Source of the DNA: Toxonevra muliebris
Taxonomy: Eukaryota > Arthropoda > Insecta > Diptera > Pallopteridae
Length of the DNA stretch: 64,000 bases
Direction of reading: 5' to 3'
NCBI GenBank assembly: GCA_963691655.1
Contig: OY829326.1
Span: 25,284,878 to 25,348,877 of the forward strand
The notes under the pieces are model-generated. The model was not told where the DNA came from. It saw nothing but the letters and a program-made list of their open reading frames with translations, and did not search any database. The translations under genes and the position numbers were made by a program. Below, piece by piece: positions 49,901 through 62,403 of the stretch (positions are counted from its first letter, which is position 1; each line of letters opens with the position of its first letter).

Positions 49901-50169
49901 GTGAATGAAATGAATAAATGGAAAAATATAAAACTGTGAAACATTTTATTAACTAATCTCACAGAGGGAAACCTTATTGTTTTTGGAAATTTCTGATTTA
50001 TGTCAATGGTTTAAATATTTGAATTTTACAATTTTAATTAAAATACATTAGATAACGAATATAAGATAGTTGGAAATTCTAAAAAATTGTTTTCAAATAT
50101 CAGTGATTTTCTTTTATGCGAAAAGTGATATAAGAAAAATGTCTTACGGTACATTAGCTATGCTGTTTT
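42801..50169. other. gene-poor AT-rich DNA
   Basis: No supported gene in about 7.4 kb. It holds microsatellites: AT runs at 46722-46740 and 46930-46968, and a CT run at 49629-49656. The stretch 47590-48430 has two overlapping short ORFs and GAAAAACGCGTTTGAAAAA-type sequence that reads like decayed transposon, but no domain can be named. Confidence 0.5.
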
Positions 50170-50767
50170 TTAAGACTAGGATGCCCAATTGAGCCATTTT
50201 GACTCCACCTCGAGTGTCTCTAATCGTGTTTTACTTTTTTTTTCATTCATTTTTCGAAAAATTATTTAATGACTTTTATGATAGTTTTTTAGATAGACTT
50301 TTATTTATTTTAAAAGGTAAATAGAAAGAAAGTATTTCGAAAAACTTTTATTAACTGTTAAACCTCATTATTTTAATTTTACCTTAGATGCCCGCAGGAG
50401 TCATTTTGACTCTTCACTATGTTTTAAATGTAATTTTTCTCATTTTTGTTTTAAATAATTTATATTTATTGATATAAAAACTTAAGTTACAAGCAATCAT
50501 TAAAATAAAAACTAATGAATTTTTATTTTGTTTATCTTTAAAAAAATTAATTTTTAACCCCTTTTTTGTAATTTTTTAATAAATATTACAAGACACATAA
50601 GCAAGTGTTTTATTGTCGAATTTATTGTGTTAATTTTAATATGTATATGAATATATATATATATATATATATATACCATTGTATTTTGTATTTTAACGGT
50701 ATAAGAATCAAAATCACTCCGTCTGGTCATCTAAGGGTGTAACAAAAGCAGGGCATCCAAGCGTTAA
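50170..50767. mobile_element. TTAA-flanked non-autonomous element (piggyBac-like)
   Basis: TTAA at 50170-50173 and 50764-50767 bracket inverted ends: GACTAGGATGCCC on the left and CGCTTGGATGCCC on the right, reversed. An internal segment near 50388 (GATGCCC ... GTCATTTTGACTC) repeats the left subterminal sequence. It includes an AT microsatellite at about 50652-50684. No transposase is present. Confidence 0.75.
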
Positions 50768-51142
50768 GAAAGTTTTTCTTGTATCCGTCATTTACGAAAT
50801 TTTTTAAAAATCTTATTAATATTTGGCGAATCGGATGAGTTTGGCCCTTACCTTTTGAAGTGTAATTCAAAATTGTACTTTAAAGATTTTCGAGATAATC
50901 GTACGTCAGCCATTTATTGTAGAAGTAGGCGTTGCAGTTGTTTTCTATTTTACTTGTATATTTTCAGGTCTGATGTTTGAGAAAAGTGACATAAGAGAAA
51001 AGTGAATAAAGGCAAATACATATACATAATAATAATGAAAATATTAATTTCGAGGGATCTGTTAGACATAGAAATTTTTAATTCTCAATCTGCCAATGAA
51101 ATAGTGACACAATGATAACGTGGTAAAAAATAGGACAAATAA

Positions 51143-51629
51143 CACTGTTCTACAAATGGAAACTTTTGAAAACGAGCAGAGACGGGACAAATGCACTTAG
51201 GGTAATGGGGGGTCGCTGAGTCCGAGTCCGTGGTCCGTGGTCCGTTTTGCTCTGCTACGTCACTACGTCACGTTACTGACATCAAAATTTTTAAAATTGA
51301 AAAAAAAAAAAATTAAAAATGCAGTTTATATTTTTTCTCATCAAAACATCCATTTTTAAAAATTAAAAAAAAAGTATTCTTTTTTTAGTTAATTTATTTT
51401 TTCATAATTTTTTTCATCCTCGTTATCATCGTTTACTTTTATCTCGTTGTTACCTTAACCCAGTAATGCCTAGCGGTGCCATATGGCACGTTTTCGCTGA
51501 GCCGTTCCTGAGCGAGGTTCAAAAAAAAATTTTCTCAAGTTCAAAAAAAAAAATTTCTCAGTGACCCCCCATTATCCTAAGTAAACTTGCTTCGTCTCAT
51601 TTTTGCTCATTTTTGGCTGTTGAACAGTG
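51143..51629. mobile_element. foldback MITE with long inverted ends
   Basis: The outer ends CACTGTTCTACA / CACTGTTCAACA (reversed) and the inner blocks ACTTAGGGTAATGGGGGGTC / ACTTAGGATAATGGGGGGTC (reversed) form imperfect inverted arms of about 85 bp. The middle contains GGTGCCATATGGCAC, possibly from another element. Confidence 0.75.
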
Positions 51630-53008
51630 TAATCACTCAAATAAAGTGTTATACTTTATGCAAACAAAATACAAATAATTAAAATAAATGTACGTCATTG
51701 TGTTCTGTTTCTGGAAACCGTTTTCAATTAGTCACTCGTTTTCTCAAGTTTCTGTCAACTACTAGTTTCCTGTATACTTCGAATTTTATTTTCTGATCCA
51801 GCTTGTTTTATATTGTGCTAGACCAAAAGAAACGGTTAATAATTTTTAGACACCGATTAACGAAGAGTTGGATTCACCTGGTTATTACTGATGTAATTTT
51901 CCTGGGGGGTTACTCTGTAGTTCGATTCGACTGCCAAATTCGATTCTGAAAGGCACAAAATTTAATCTGAACATCGAACAAATATTATTCTAAAATGTTT
52001 TCTAGAGTACCAATCGTTCGAATTCGAGTCATACAGAAGTACCAAGAACACGTTAGATTTGAACAGTTTCAAATCACAGCCATGATTTATCTGGCTTTCT
52101 TGAGTCCGTAATTAATGACCTATTAGATCTACCGCCTACGGCAGGAGGAAGAAAATTTTTTCTACTCACACCTTGAACTTGCGTAAATATTTGTCGGTTG
52201 TTTTAAGATTATAGTGAGATTGCCTGTTTCGTGTTTGTTTTTCTAAAATAATATCTGTGTCTCTTTTAGCGAAATTCTTAGAAATGGAAACAAATTTCTT
52301 AAGCTGCTGGTCTTCAACGAAGTTTTTTTACGTTTTCTTTACGACTATCAACTTTTTTCCGATTAGAATACAACTCTGATTTGATTTTTTCGGTTATTGT
52401 ATATTAGTTGGAAACAAATGGTGACGCATTCTGAACTCAGTGTTCGATGTTTTGACTAGGTTGGGTTTTGGTTTGATCACTTAGATTGCAATAAGTTCCA
52501 GATCGGTTAACAAATTTTTTCAAGTTCTTTAGCATAAATAACTTACCTTTAAAAACTAATTAATTTACACAGCTGATATTTCCCCCATTCACTCTCTACT
52601 CCTTGCACCACCTAGTGCCTCGGCCAGTTTGTCTCCAGAGAAACTTACCGCTGTGATGACCAACAGCAAAAACTATAAATTTTAAAATGGTATTTTGCAC
52701 AGAAATCTGATAATTGAACCGGTTTAGGATTTCATTAAAAAAATATTTAATGAAGAGGAACTTAAATACAATACATATTATCATATATTATAAATTTAAA
52801 AGAAAAGTCTTTTGTTTTATTTGATTTCTTTAATTATATTTAGTTGTATATTAAAAAATAGATATATAATAATAATAACACAAAACTATTTCTAATCACA
52901 ACTTAGCAATAGTTAATTATGAAAATATTTCATAATAGAAAAAGGAAATTCTTATGTTGGCTTTCAACATATTTAATTAATTGAAAAAATAAAAACAGAC
53001 AAAAAAAT
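51630..53008. other. 3' flank of PGRP-LA
   Basis: AT-rich. A minus-strand AATAAA at 52821-52816, about 190 bp after the PGRP-LA stop, may end its transcript. Nothing else is recognised. Confidence 0.4.
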
Positions 53009-56000
53009 TTACATATTTGCATTCCACACTTCTGGCATACCCAATTCACTGCCACATTTGACATTGTTTTCCATGCCGCATGGATAAAAATGCGGCCATT
53101 TTTTAATTACACGAAAAACATTTGCGCCCGGACTTTTAGCAGATTTGGTCTTAAAATAGTGAAAAAGAAAATAGAATGATTAAAATTTAATTAATTCATA
53201 ACTGTTGTTATTTTCCTAGAGACTTACCTGATTTTGTGCAACTAATTTGTAGCCCAATTCAATAAATTTACTTGTTAATGCATGCGCCAGCAAATACTGT
53301 GTTGCTTCCAATTGTTTCTCACTGGGTATATATCGGCCATAGTCGCCCATAAATGTAATTGCCAAGGTATCATTCGCATATGTGTTTGCCCAATCCCAGC
53401 CACGTCCCACATAAATATTGCCGTCATCACCGACCTGTTTTTTTTTTTTGGCGATAATATAAAATACAATATATATAATGTACATAATATTGAATAAAAA
53501 ATGTAATTACGTGATTGCAATTATAATAAAAAATATAAAGCGCAAATTTGATAATAATGACAAACTTACATAAAAATTCGATTGTATATCGGGTAGATTT
53601 TTTTCTGCAATTGCTGAGTCTTGTATTGTACGCATTTTTATTGAACATTTATATATATTATCGCAAGGTTTTGATTGTACGCCAATGTGTGTAATTATTA
53701 CATATGGTATTGGATGTTTTAATGGTATTGTCAATCGTTTGGCCAATTCGGAGGCACCCCATTGTGTGCGATCGACAACGAGATGTCCATTTCCTAAATT
53801 TGGAACTGTGATACTTAAAATAAAAATTTCTTCAATTGAAACATAGATGAAAATATAAATAAAGAATGTGAGTGTAGAGGCACATGTTGGTGGAAAGATA
53901 TTTAATGATTTTTCAAAAAAGGTGTTTAAAGAACTATTAGATTACTTTTTAATTGTGACCGTAATTTAGGGGTTAGTGTACAAGACTGCTACTCAGGGTG
54001 CCCGGAATTAAAGCTTAGTACGGTCAAAAATCCAAAATTGTAAATAAAAATGCTTCTAAACGGCATCATTGCATATCCGGCTGCCAGCGGCACAGTAGTT
54101 TTAATTTAGAGAGTTGTGTAAAAAAAGGCTACATTAAAGATCAACTATGGTCGAAGTGCACTATGGCCTATTTAAATGATAATATTCTTGGCTAGCAATG
54201 GAAAGCCTTTGTAGATTTCTACCGATTGTTCTATAATTCATCGCTTTTCTCAGTACAATATCTAAGGTTTTTAAAAATTGAATCATTAATTTATATTTCC
54301 AATTCCAATTATTATTTCCCATTAATTACCAGATTCATTCATTCTTGGTACAGTCGAATTTCGATAATTCGGAATTTAAGGGTTCGGTTAAGTTGGACTG
54401 GCAGCCTTTTTCATGAAAGCACGCTTAATGGCCCATTGTAATACCACAGTATAACAGAGCGATTTTCCCTGTTACGGAGTAAGTTTAAACTAGAAAAGAA
54501 AGGTGCGCCTAAAAGCGTTAGGCTCGTCCTAGCCAGACATGCCCATTGACAATGAAGGACAGAAGTCATTTGATGAGATCCCTAATCTTGCAGCATGTCT
54601 CCTTATTAAGCTGAGGCTGAGATTGTGTAGCTGTCTAGTACATATTTTGTTTCAAGGGTTGAACTTTTTCACTTTTTACAATAGAAATTAAAATGGAAAT
54701 GGCTCAATCCTGCACAATTTCTGCAAAATGTCACTCATAAAATAGCAAAGGAATATAATTCTTATGTCTGGAATTTAATAGAATTTTAAGAAATGATTTG
54801 CGAACTTACAAGTTCCATGCTCATAATTATTACTAAATAATATTGGCCCACGTTCCGGTCGTGAATTGCTTCTACTCATTTCAACATAAACAATTACGCC
54901 GGCTACTATTACCACAAGTGCAATCAGTAATATAAGCAATTTTGAAGTTGTTGTTAGTTTTTGTAGGATTGATGTATTTGATGTAGTTTTATTTTGATTG
55001 ATTCCTAGAAAAAATAAAAAAACACTTATTAGAAAAATTAATTAAAATTATAAATAGAAGTAATAATTATATGAAATATGGGCATAAATTAAAGTAATAA
55101 AATATTGTTATTAAAAAAATTCTAGAAACACGATACGGCATTTGCAAATTTGTACTTTAAGTATTCATAAAGAGGCGTTAAAAGTGTTCAAGATATGCAA
55201 TTGTTCTCTGGGAAAACTGTACCATGACTTTCAAAGCAGTAGAGATAAGGATATCAACCTTGCCATGCCTACTTCTAATATAAAATAATAACATAGATAA
55301 CCAATTTCTAAAATAACAACAAGAGGTTATAAATATTTAATATTTCGACTTATTTGGTTAAAAATGGCATGGGATACATACTCAAATGTAATGGAGATTC
55401 CATGATGTGTAGTTTTTAACGCCCCCTTATCCCTTATAAACAACACTAGAGCCACAATTTATAAGATAAAATCTCGTTTCAAATTTATATTGAAAATTAA
55501 ACCTAAACCAGAAAAAAACACTATTATTTTTTCTATCCCTGATAGAATGAGTCTATTCGAGTTTCCAACAGTTGTGGGAACATGGAACAAGTGAAATTCT
55601 TAAAAGTATCAACCTTTTTCTTTATTGTAATTACTCGCCGTCTCGTTTGAGTAGTTTCAGCGTGCTAGACATTTATCTTTGGGGTTCGGGGTTTGATTCT
55701 CTGCTAGTACATTTGTACCTAACTTTCTTTCCTAATCACATCACAAGGTTGTCCTCTATGTAGATCAGGGAAGGAAAAATTTATGTTTGAGCTTTAACCC
55801 TCAATGATCAACAAGTTGAAGTACTGAGCCGGGTTATTATCAGCAAGGTTTAGTTTCTAATATTTATTTTGTATATGTATGTATATGTAATTGATCGACA
55901 CTGGTATAGATCGATTGTCGCTAAGTAGTAGTAAAAATTATGTACAAACTTCTTAAAGATATTGCTGCGGCATTTGTATCTCTGGAATTTAAATGTTGGC

Positions 56001-59000
56001 GTTGCCGTGTGCGCTCTGAGTTCACTTTCAGTAAAAGTTTCATTTTGATAATTTTATTTATTTACTTATTAAATTGTGTATGTGGTCAACACTTTCAATT
56101 CCGAAAAGTTGTTACTTTTTTTTAGGTTTGTACTAAGAATTTCTAAAGTATTGCTTGAGTGTTCTTGAGAATTTCAATATATTTTCTATTCATTAGTGTA
56201 TGATTAAACATATGTATGTAAATACTTCTCAGTTAATTTTTAGAGCACTTATTTTCGTTATTTTTTGTTTTTTTCTTAGGTATATTCATAATTCAAATAA
56301 ATATTAAAGAATAATTTTTGTTTATTTTTTTTCTTGCTTTTTCTATATATTTCACTGAATTTCTACATAAACACGTTCTTCTTTCTTTATATCTTTCTTC
56401 TTCGGGTTTTTTATATATATATTTATTTTTCTGATTATGTTATTTTTTTTTTTTTTTTGCTAATTAATTACGTCAGTTTCGCAAAAAAGTTGATTCGTTT
56501 ATCACATCAAATGAATTTTCTTACTATATATGCAATCTTTGAGTTTGAGGTTGCGAGAATTTAATCTAGGTACATACAGTGACTAATTTTTGTGACATCA
56601 TTGATAAAAGTAACTTTCGTTTGTTATATTTTATTTTGATTGCAAAAAATGCAAAAATAATTTTATAGTTTGCTGTATTTATATTCTTCCGCTTCTGCTC
56701 ATTTTTATAATTTTATTATTATATGATGTTTACATAAAAAAAAACATATTTATTGTCAGAGCCAATTTGATTGCAAAAAAAAAATGTCAAATTATGATTC
56801 AATTAAAAGCAATTATTATTTCTATTGCTATATTCATTTGGAATAATCTCTAAGCATTATTTAGAACGCGCTTTTATCGTTAGACTCGTGTACGTGTATA
56901 GAAATACCGCCCGCTTCAACTACTAGCTCCCTACACACAACTTAGCACTAAAATGTGATTGTTGAAATTTTATAAACTTTACTCATTGTTGACATTTTTA
57001 CAGACGACTGACGATCGATGGTGCTGAGGCAATACGACGATATCTACACCACCGCCACACTCAGTTAAGCATTTTAGTTGAGTTTAAATTTTTTATATAA
57101 AATTATATGTGTATATGTTTGTAAGTATATTTGTTCATATGTTTGACTGTGTTGTGTGTCTCTATGTGTGTACCTGATTTCTGTTTCGGTTTGTTAACAA
57201 ATTCGAAGTGAATATCCCGGTTTTATACATGAGCGTATGTGTATTTTTGTGATTTACTATGTATTTCACACAAAATGTTTAAAGTTTTTTCTCACATATG
57301 TGTAGAATGTTTGTATATGCAAATGTATAAACTAAACTTTATTCAGTTTTATAAAAATAATCACAAATAAGATTATCCGATAAATTTTAGATGCATTACG
57401 TGTTAATAAAAGCAAGCACCTGCGTTCATTGTATGCACTTGTTTTACTCGATTTGCAAATTCTTTTGAAAGGATGAGTAGGTTTCGGGAGCGGATTCAAT
57501 CATTGTATCTTAACCGTGCCTCTTATTTTCGTTCATGCGAGCTTTTTCTGCCTGAAATTTGTGTTTACATCTAAGAAAAAATTATATACATATGTTTCTC
57601 TTCACAAAATATTTAATCCGTTACTGATTGTATACACGTAAATATATGCATCACAATATTTACATTTTAGCACAAATCACTTATTGTACAAACTGCATTA
57701 TTTAATTAGCTGAAAACATTTTTATATTTTAAAAAGCGGATATTTTCTTTTCTAAGAATTGTAAATAGCGTTTGAATAAATTGTGCAATTCATAGTACTT
57801 TCTTTACATTTCGCTGTAAATTGGGTATATTATACGAATAGTTCGAATATCCGGAACTGAATATTTCAATATACGAATCTATGTCGTTTTAGAGATAAAA
57901 CTCACTAAGCAGACATTTGATAAAAGCTCGTTTTCTACATCAAATATCATAGTTTGGGTAATCTGTATTTGGAAGAATTGATTTTTACTCAAAAATTCAC
58001 AAAATTCTAACACAGAACTCGCAGTCATTAAGAACGCGATTTAAAAAATTTGATCGGGGTCAGAGTATGCTTGTTGGATAGCGAAAGTGTACCAGTATAC
58101 TGTGGTTAACTCCGTTTTGCCCTTTAACGTACATTTCTTTTTACGCGGTACTAAGTTATTACGTTTTTGAAACATAAGACATCTTGGTTATTTTTGCATC
58201 TAAGAACGCATACTCTGATCCCGATCACTTTTGGACATCCTCAATTTGTCCCACAGTGCAATTTAATGAGTTATAACTTTGAACCGATATTTTTATTTTT
58301 CCATCACCGCTAATTTTTGTAATTTGAGATCTTTCAAATGAATCAAAAAATAATACCCAGATTTAGCTTGTAAACGCTCTGGATTGACTTTTGGTTTTGC
58401 ATATTTAACGTAAAAGTATGTTCCACAAATATGAATAGGTGTGACTAGAGTGAATTGTTTGAATTATTCTGCTCGAAAATTAAATTCCAGCTGAAATTGA
58501 TCTCCAAAACTGGATGACCCTTGTACACGCCGCACCACTACCATGGTAGAAAACCTGGCTTTATATTTCTATTGTGTTTTTTTCTACTTTTTACTATCAA
58601 ACTTTTATTTTTTACTTTCAAAAAATTGTTTTAAATGCCGCTCCCCAAATCGACGACGCCCTAGACAACCGCATAGTTCACCTATATGGAAGAGCATGCA
58701 CAGATGGTTAGGCTGTATTGCTAAATATATAAAAATATGTGAGTGCAGGCAAAAACAGGTTGTATTGATGTATCAAGATCAGTGTTGCCGCATAGCACAC
58801 AACGAAAAAAAATAGAGAAATAGTGTATATGATTATTTGTGTTTTGCACGTATACCATTGAGGTAACTACATCCGTTGCTGATTTACACTTTAGATTCCC
58901 GACTTTTTGGTACCCTAGCGTGTAGATGTTTCCAAGTCAATGAAAATTTTATTCAATCATAAAGTTATATTACAAATTAAATATGAAAGAATATATTTTA

Positions 59001-62000
59001 TTAAAATTTTCAATTGAATTGAATCATGATTTCTGAAGAATAACTAAAATCTAAAGAAAACTTTTGGTATTGTGGTCGCCGAGTAATGACAAAGTGGTTC
59101 GAATTATGTATATGCCTAAAGTTTGAGTAATCATTTCAGAAGGTATAAATAAATATTATATGCACTATCGAACTTATAATAATATTTGCAAATTCATTAA
59201 ACTACTTGGTCGATTTTATCTACGACTTTTATCCGTTGTCTAAAAATATTTGCTTGTTACATTTTTTTTAAGTAACAACAAATAAAAATGTTATACCTAC
59301 ATATGTATAAAGGTTAAAAGAAAATATTTTAAAAATGTGACTATCTCAAAACCATAGTTTTTCATGTTCACCATTTCAATAGTTAGATGACGATATATTT
59401 ATATTAGTAATGGTTCCAATTGCTTGCATAAATTATAGCCTTGATGATTCATATTTTTTAGACTAAAACTCATATTTGTAGCATTAATTTTAAACTGATA
59501 AACATGACTTGTGTGAATATAACATAAAAATGTTTAATTCCGTTGAAAATTATATCACATCTGCTCCAAAAGGTTAAGATTATGGTGTTTTAAGTTATAT
59601 ATCCTCTGTCAGAAAATATAATTTAACTATGATTCAACATATTTAAGTTTTTTTGATGTGATATGCATAAAATAAATGATAAAATTAGTATATATAGATT
59701 TTTAAATCAATTAAATAGTTGCTTTAATTTGCCAAATTTTTCAGTTTCGAGTTTTTGATCTATTGTGATAAAGCGTCTTTGATCTGTGACGAAAATTTAA
59801 GAGACCTACAACGAAAACTTAGAATTTTTTCTTTGAGTTTAAACTACAAATTCTGGAAGTAGTACTCTAAATATCAAAATATTATTTGCTATTCCTGTAA
59901 AATTAGAAAAATGCATATTAGGGCTTTAGCAAATTAAGGTAGCTATATACATATACATTACATATATAAAAGTCTGAAGTGGATTCAAACTTTTCTGTGA
60001 GCAATTTCGACATTTTGCATATTTTTTTTTAAGTTTCTCATTTAAATTTCGCGCAATCTAACTCATTGGGTAATTTCTTCCGGATTTAAAATTTAACTCG
60101 TTATATGCCATTTATGCATAGTTAATCACCTAAATAGAGTACTCCCCAAGCATTATTTTGTAATTTTTTTTAATCCATATCCCAAGATTTTATAAAGCCA
60201 TTAGGAACAAATATTTCAAACTCGCATGAAATTTACCCAATTGCATAGACCTGCGAAATTAAAGTTTCTTTCCTTTCTCTCTTACTCTGTATCCGAATCG
60301 GTATGCAATATTTTTCTATCAAATTTGAGCTTAGAAAAATCTTGACCCAAGAAATTTTAGACCCAATTTTAGATATTTTCTATTGCCTATGTGTTTATTT
60401 TTCTTTTATAGTACAACAGCCCATGGGGGTATAAACCGAATTTTCGCATCTACTGTCTCTACTTTCTACTGATTATAAAGTTTATAAATTTTTATAATAT
60501 TTTTTAATTATTTCGTTAGAAACGTGATATTTTTCTTTTGGTTCATACCAAAAAAATCAACTTGAGATCCTATCCTTGAAAACGCCAGAATTTTGAGAAA
60601 TTCTAACCCAAAATATTAAACATTTAATCTTAAAATTGAATGCCATGTCTAGTCAAATATTGATCAGAGTAACAGTGCTTTATTATAAACTTAATAATAA
60701 TATTGAAAAGTAGGATTTAAAAATAATAAAAAAAAACAACGAAAGGAATTGATGCTTCTTTCTTTGCTAGAGCCATCTACAGCCTCATTCCTTTTAATCC
60801 CTTTTCAGGTTAGAAATTTTTAAACTTCTGAAAATTGTAAGGATTGGACCAAAAACTGACTAGTATAGACCGAAAGATTACACAAACACACACGGTTTTT
60901 TTTAGCAATCAAAAAATTTTTACAAGGTAATTCTTAATGCTAAAATAAAATAATCAATATTTCATGGTATTTCATTGAAAAACAGTGAGTTCAGAAGCCA
61001 AGTACAGTAGAACTGATTTTGTTGTATTGTTGGCGGTCCGTTTCACGCATTAAAGCTCAGCAGTAATCGTTCATAATGCCCTCGTCTCAAAATCCTAGGT
61101 AGCGTCACTCTATTCTCATAAAATCTTGGTATAGCCATCTGGCTAAAATTATCCCGAAAGAAATTCTGATGGGAATGTGTGAAATGAGTCCTTAAATCTT
61201 TTTATTGGTTTCTAGCGGAACTTGTCAAAAAATTGTTTGGTCTATTTTGCATTCTTGGGTTAAAATTTTTCGTAATACTAACATAATAGAAAAATTCAGC
61301 ATTTCGATTCCTTTGCTTGCTTTCAAACTTCTGAAACCTCTCACGACATTGTCATTATTATTTTTCGATTTAATAAATTCTTTATTTAGTTATTAAAGGT
61401 TATGCACCTTTTTTATATAAAAAAAAGACTAGTTTAATTTAAATAAAACTGGTAAGTCCTTTTTCCCAAATGCGCAGAAATTTGTGTAAATTCCCAACGC
61501 CATGTCTTAGCTTGTAAATATAGCTTTAAACGAGTTTTACTATAAAAAGCTTTTACATTTTGTTGTTGTTGAAATATCAATATGGGTATATGTAGGTATT
61601 TGAATGCTTGTGTATCTAACACTTCACATAAATCACTTATTATCGAAATTATGAAGTATGTATATCTATCTATAATATAGAATATATACATACAGAAATA
61701 CATTGTGTTAGACTAACGATTCCCAGAAATTCCTATTCCTTAGTTCAGTAAACGGTTTACAGAAAAGCTTAAAAATCTACTAATATGAGCTTTCTTGCTA
61801 AATTTAAACTCTCTACTACTTAAATCGAGTATATGCATATCTTATCTCGATTCAATTATTGTAATATTTACCACCACCAGCTTGCATTGATCGCGCCTCC
61901 ACAGTAGCATCCATATACTGATAAATTGTGACTGGTCCCTGATATTGGGTCATTGGTCCAATAACAACATCCTGTGAGTTAGATAAATTGATAACACTTG

Positions 62001-62175
62001 ACGGTTGTATCGCAGGGTTTGTGAAAATATTTTGGGGTATTGTGGCGGGCGAGGAATGCACTGGATTGCCTGTGCTCTGTCCTTGTAAAGCCCAGAGCGC
62101 ACTATTGGCAGCTGATGTGAGTGGATTATTATTATTCCTTCTATTTTCAGTACTAAAACTTTCTTCGGCAAACAT
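53009..62175 (-). CDS. PGRP-LA: PGRP-LA, RHIM-bearing transmembrane PGRP (5 coding exons)
   Basis: Exons: 62175-61872 (cytoplasmic), 55004-54810 (TM), 53805-53570, 53434-53228 and 53149-53009, all GT-AG, adding to 360 residues. The cytoplasmic part has a RHIM-like core (SNSQDVVIGPMTQYQGPVTI, residues about 67-86) like that of PGRP-LC. The membrane segment is LLILLIALVVIVAGVIVYV. The PGRP domain is strongly altered: VIITHIGVQSKPC (zinc His to Thr), DIQSNFY (Tyr to Ser), VAQNQTK (His to Gln), KSPG (Cys to Ser), and a shortened GWDWANTYANDT segment lacking about three residues of the GAHTKGYN loop. It should neither cleave nor bind peptidoglycan normally. Drosophila PGRP-LA modulates the Imd response, especially in epithelia. 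An extra intron splits the domain after NFY, unlike the other genes here. Confidence 0.9.
53948..54170 (+). mobile_element. tRNA-derived SINE copy
   Basis: Head TAATTTAGGGGTTAGTG then CTACTCAGGGTGCCCGG, matching the head of the copy at 33785-34104. The body is eroded. In the PGRP-LA intron after the TM exon. Confidence 0.5.
54366..54650 (-). mobile_element. short, internally deleted copy of the LINE at 7094-10500
   Basis: On the minus strand: TGTACTAGACAGCTACACAA, then GGAGACATGCTGCAAGA, then CTGTGGTATTACAATGGGCC, then AAGGCTGCCAGTCCAACTTA. These align in order with about 10090-10495 of the larger copy, with a deletion of about 50 bp after the first block. Its tail (CCAACTTAACCGAACC) is a mutated CCTAA-type tail. 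It lies next to a pogo-like end (ACAGTCGAATTTCGATAATT at about 54351-54370). Confidence 0.75.
55005..61871. other. first intron of PGRP-LA (about 6.9 kb)
   Basis: AT-rich. A tRNA-like SINE head is likely at about 55645-55745 (plus strand; GCGTGCTAGACATTTATC and B-box-like GGGGTTTGATTC). The ORF at 58543-58815 has a basic, Cys-containing C-terminal half but no domain I know. No other supported feature. Confidence 0.45.
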
Positions 62176-62368
62176 TATTACTTTTTTAAAGAAATGTCTG
62201 TTGATTTGTTTTTATTATTTATGGAATTTTTTTATTATTATTTGTTTTATCACGTCGTAAATAAGATTTTTAATTATTTTATTTATTTTTACGTTTTAAG
62301 CACATTTCACAAGCACAATAATCACAACAATAACGTAAAGTAATTATCAAAGCGACGCGCAAGTTGTC

Positions 62369-62403
62369 ATGTCCACTTCCACCGCTCTCTTAATTCTGAC
62401 TGA
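62369..62403 (-). promoter_or_regulatory. predicted PGRP-LA promoter (Inr + DPE)
   Basis: On the minus strand TCAGTC starts at 62403 with the start A at 62401. GGACA falls at +28 to +32, a full match to the DPE consensus RGWYV at the required spacing. The resulting 5' UTR is 226 nt, running without an intron into the PGRP-LA ATG at 62175. Confidence 0.55.

Noticed and set aside
58543..58815. 90-codon ORF with Cys and basic residues
   Set aside because: No family recognised, the N-terminal half is low complexity, and no splice sites or context support it.
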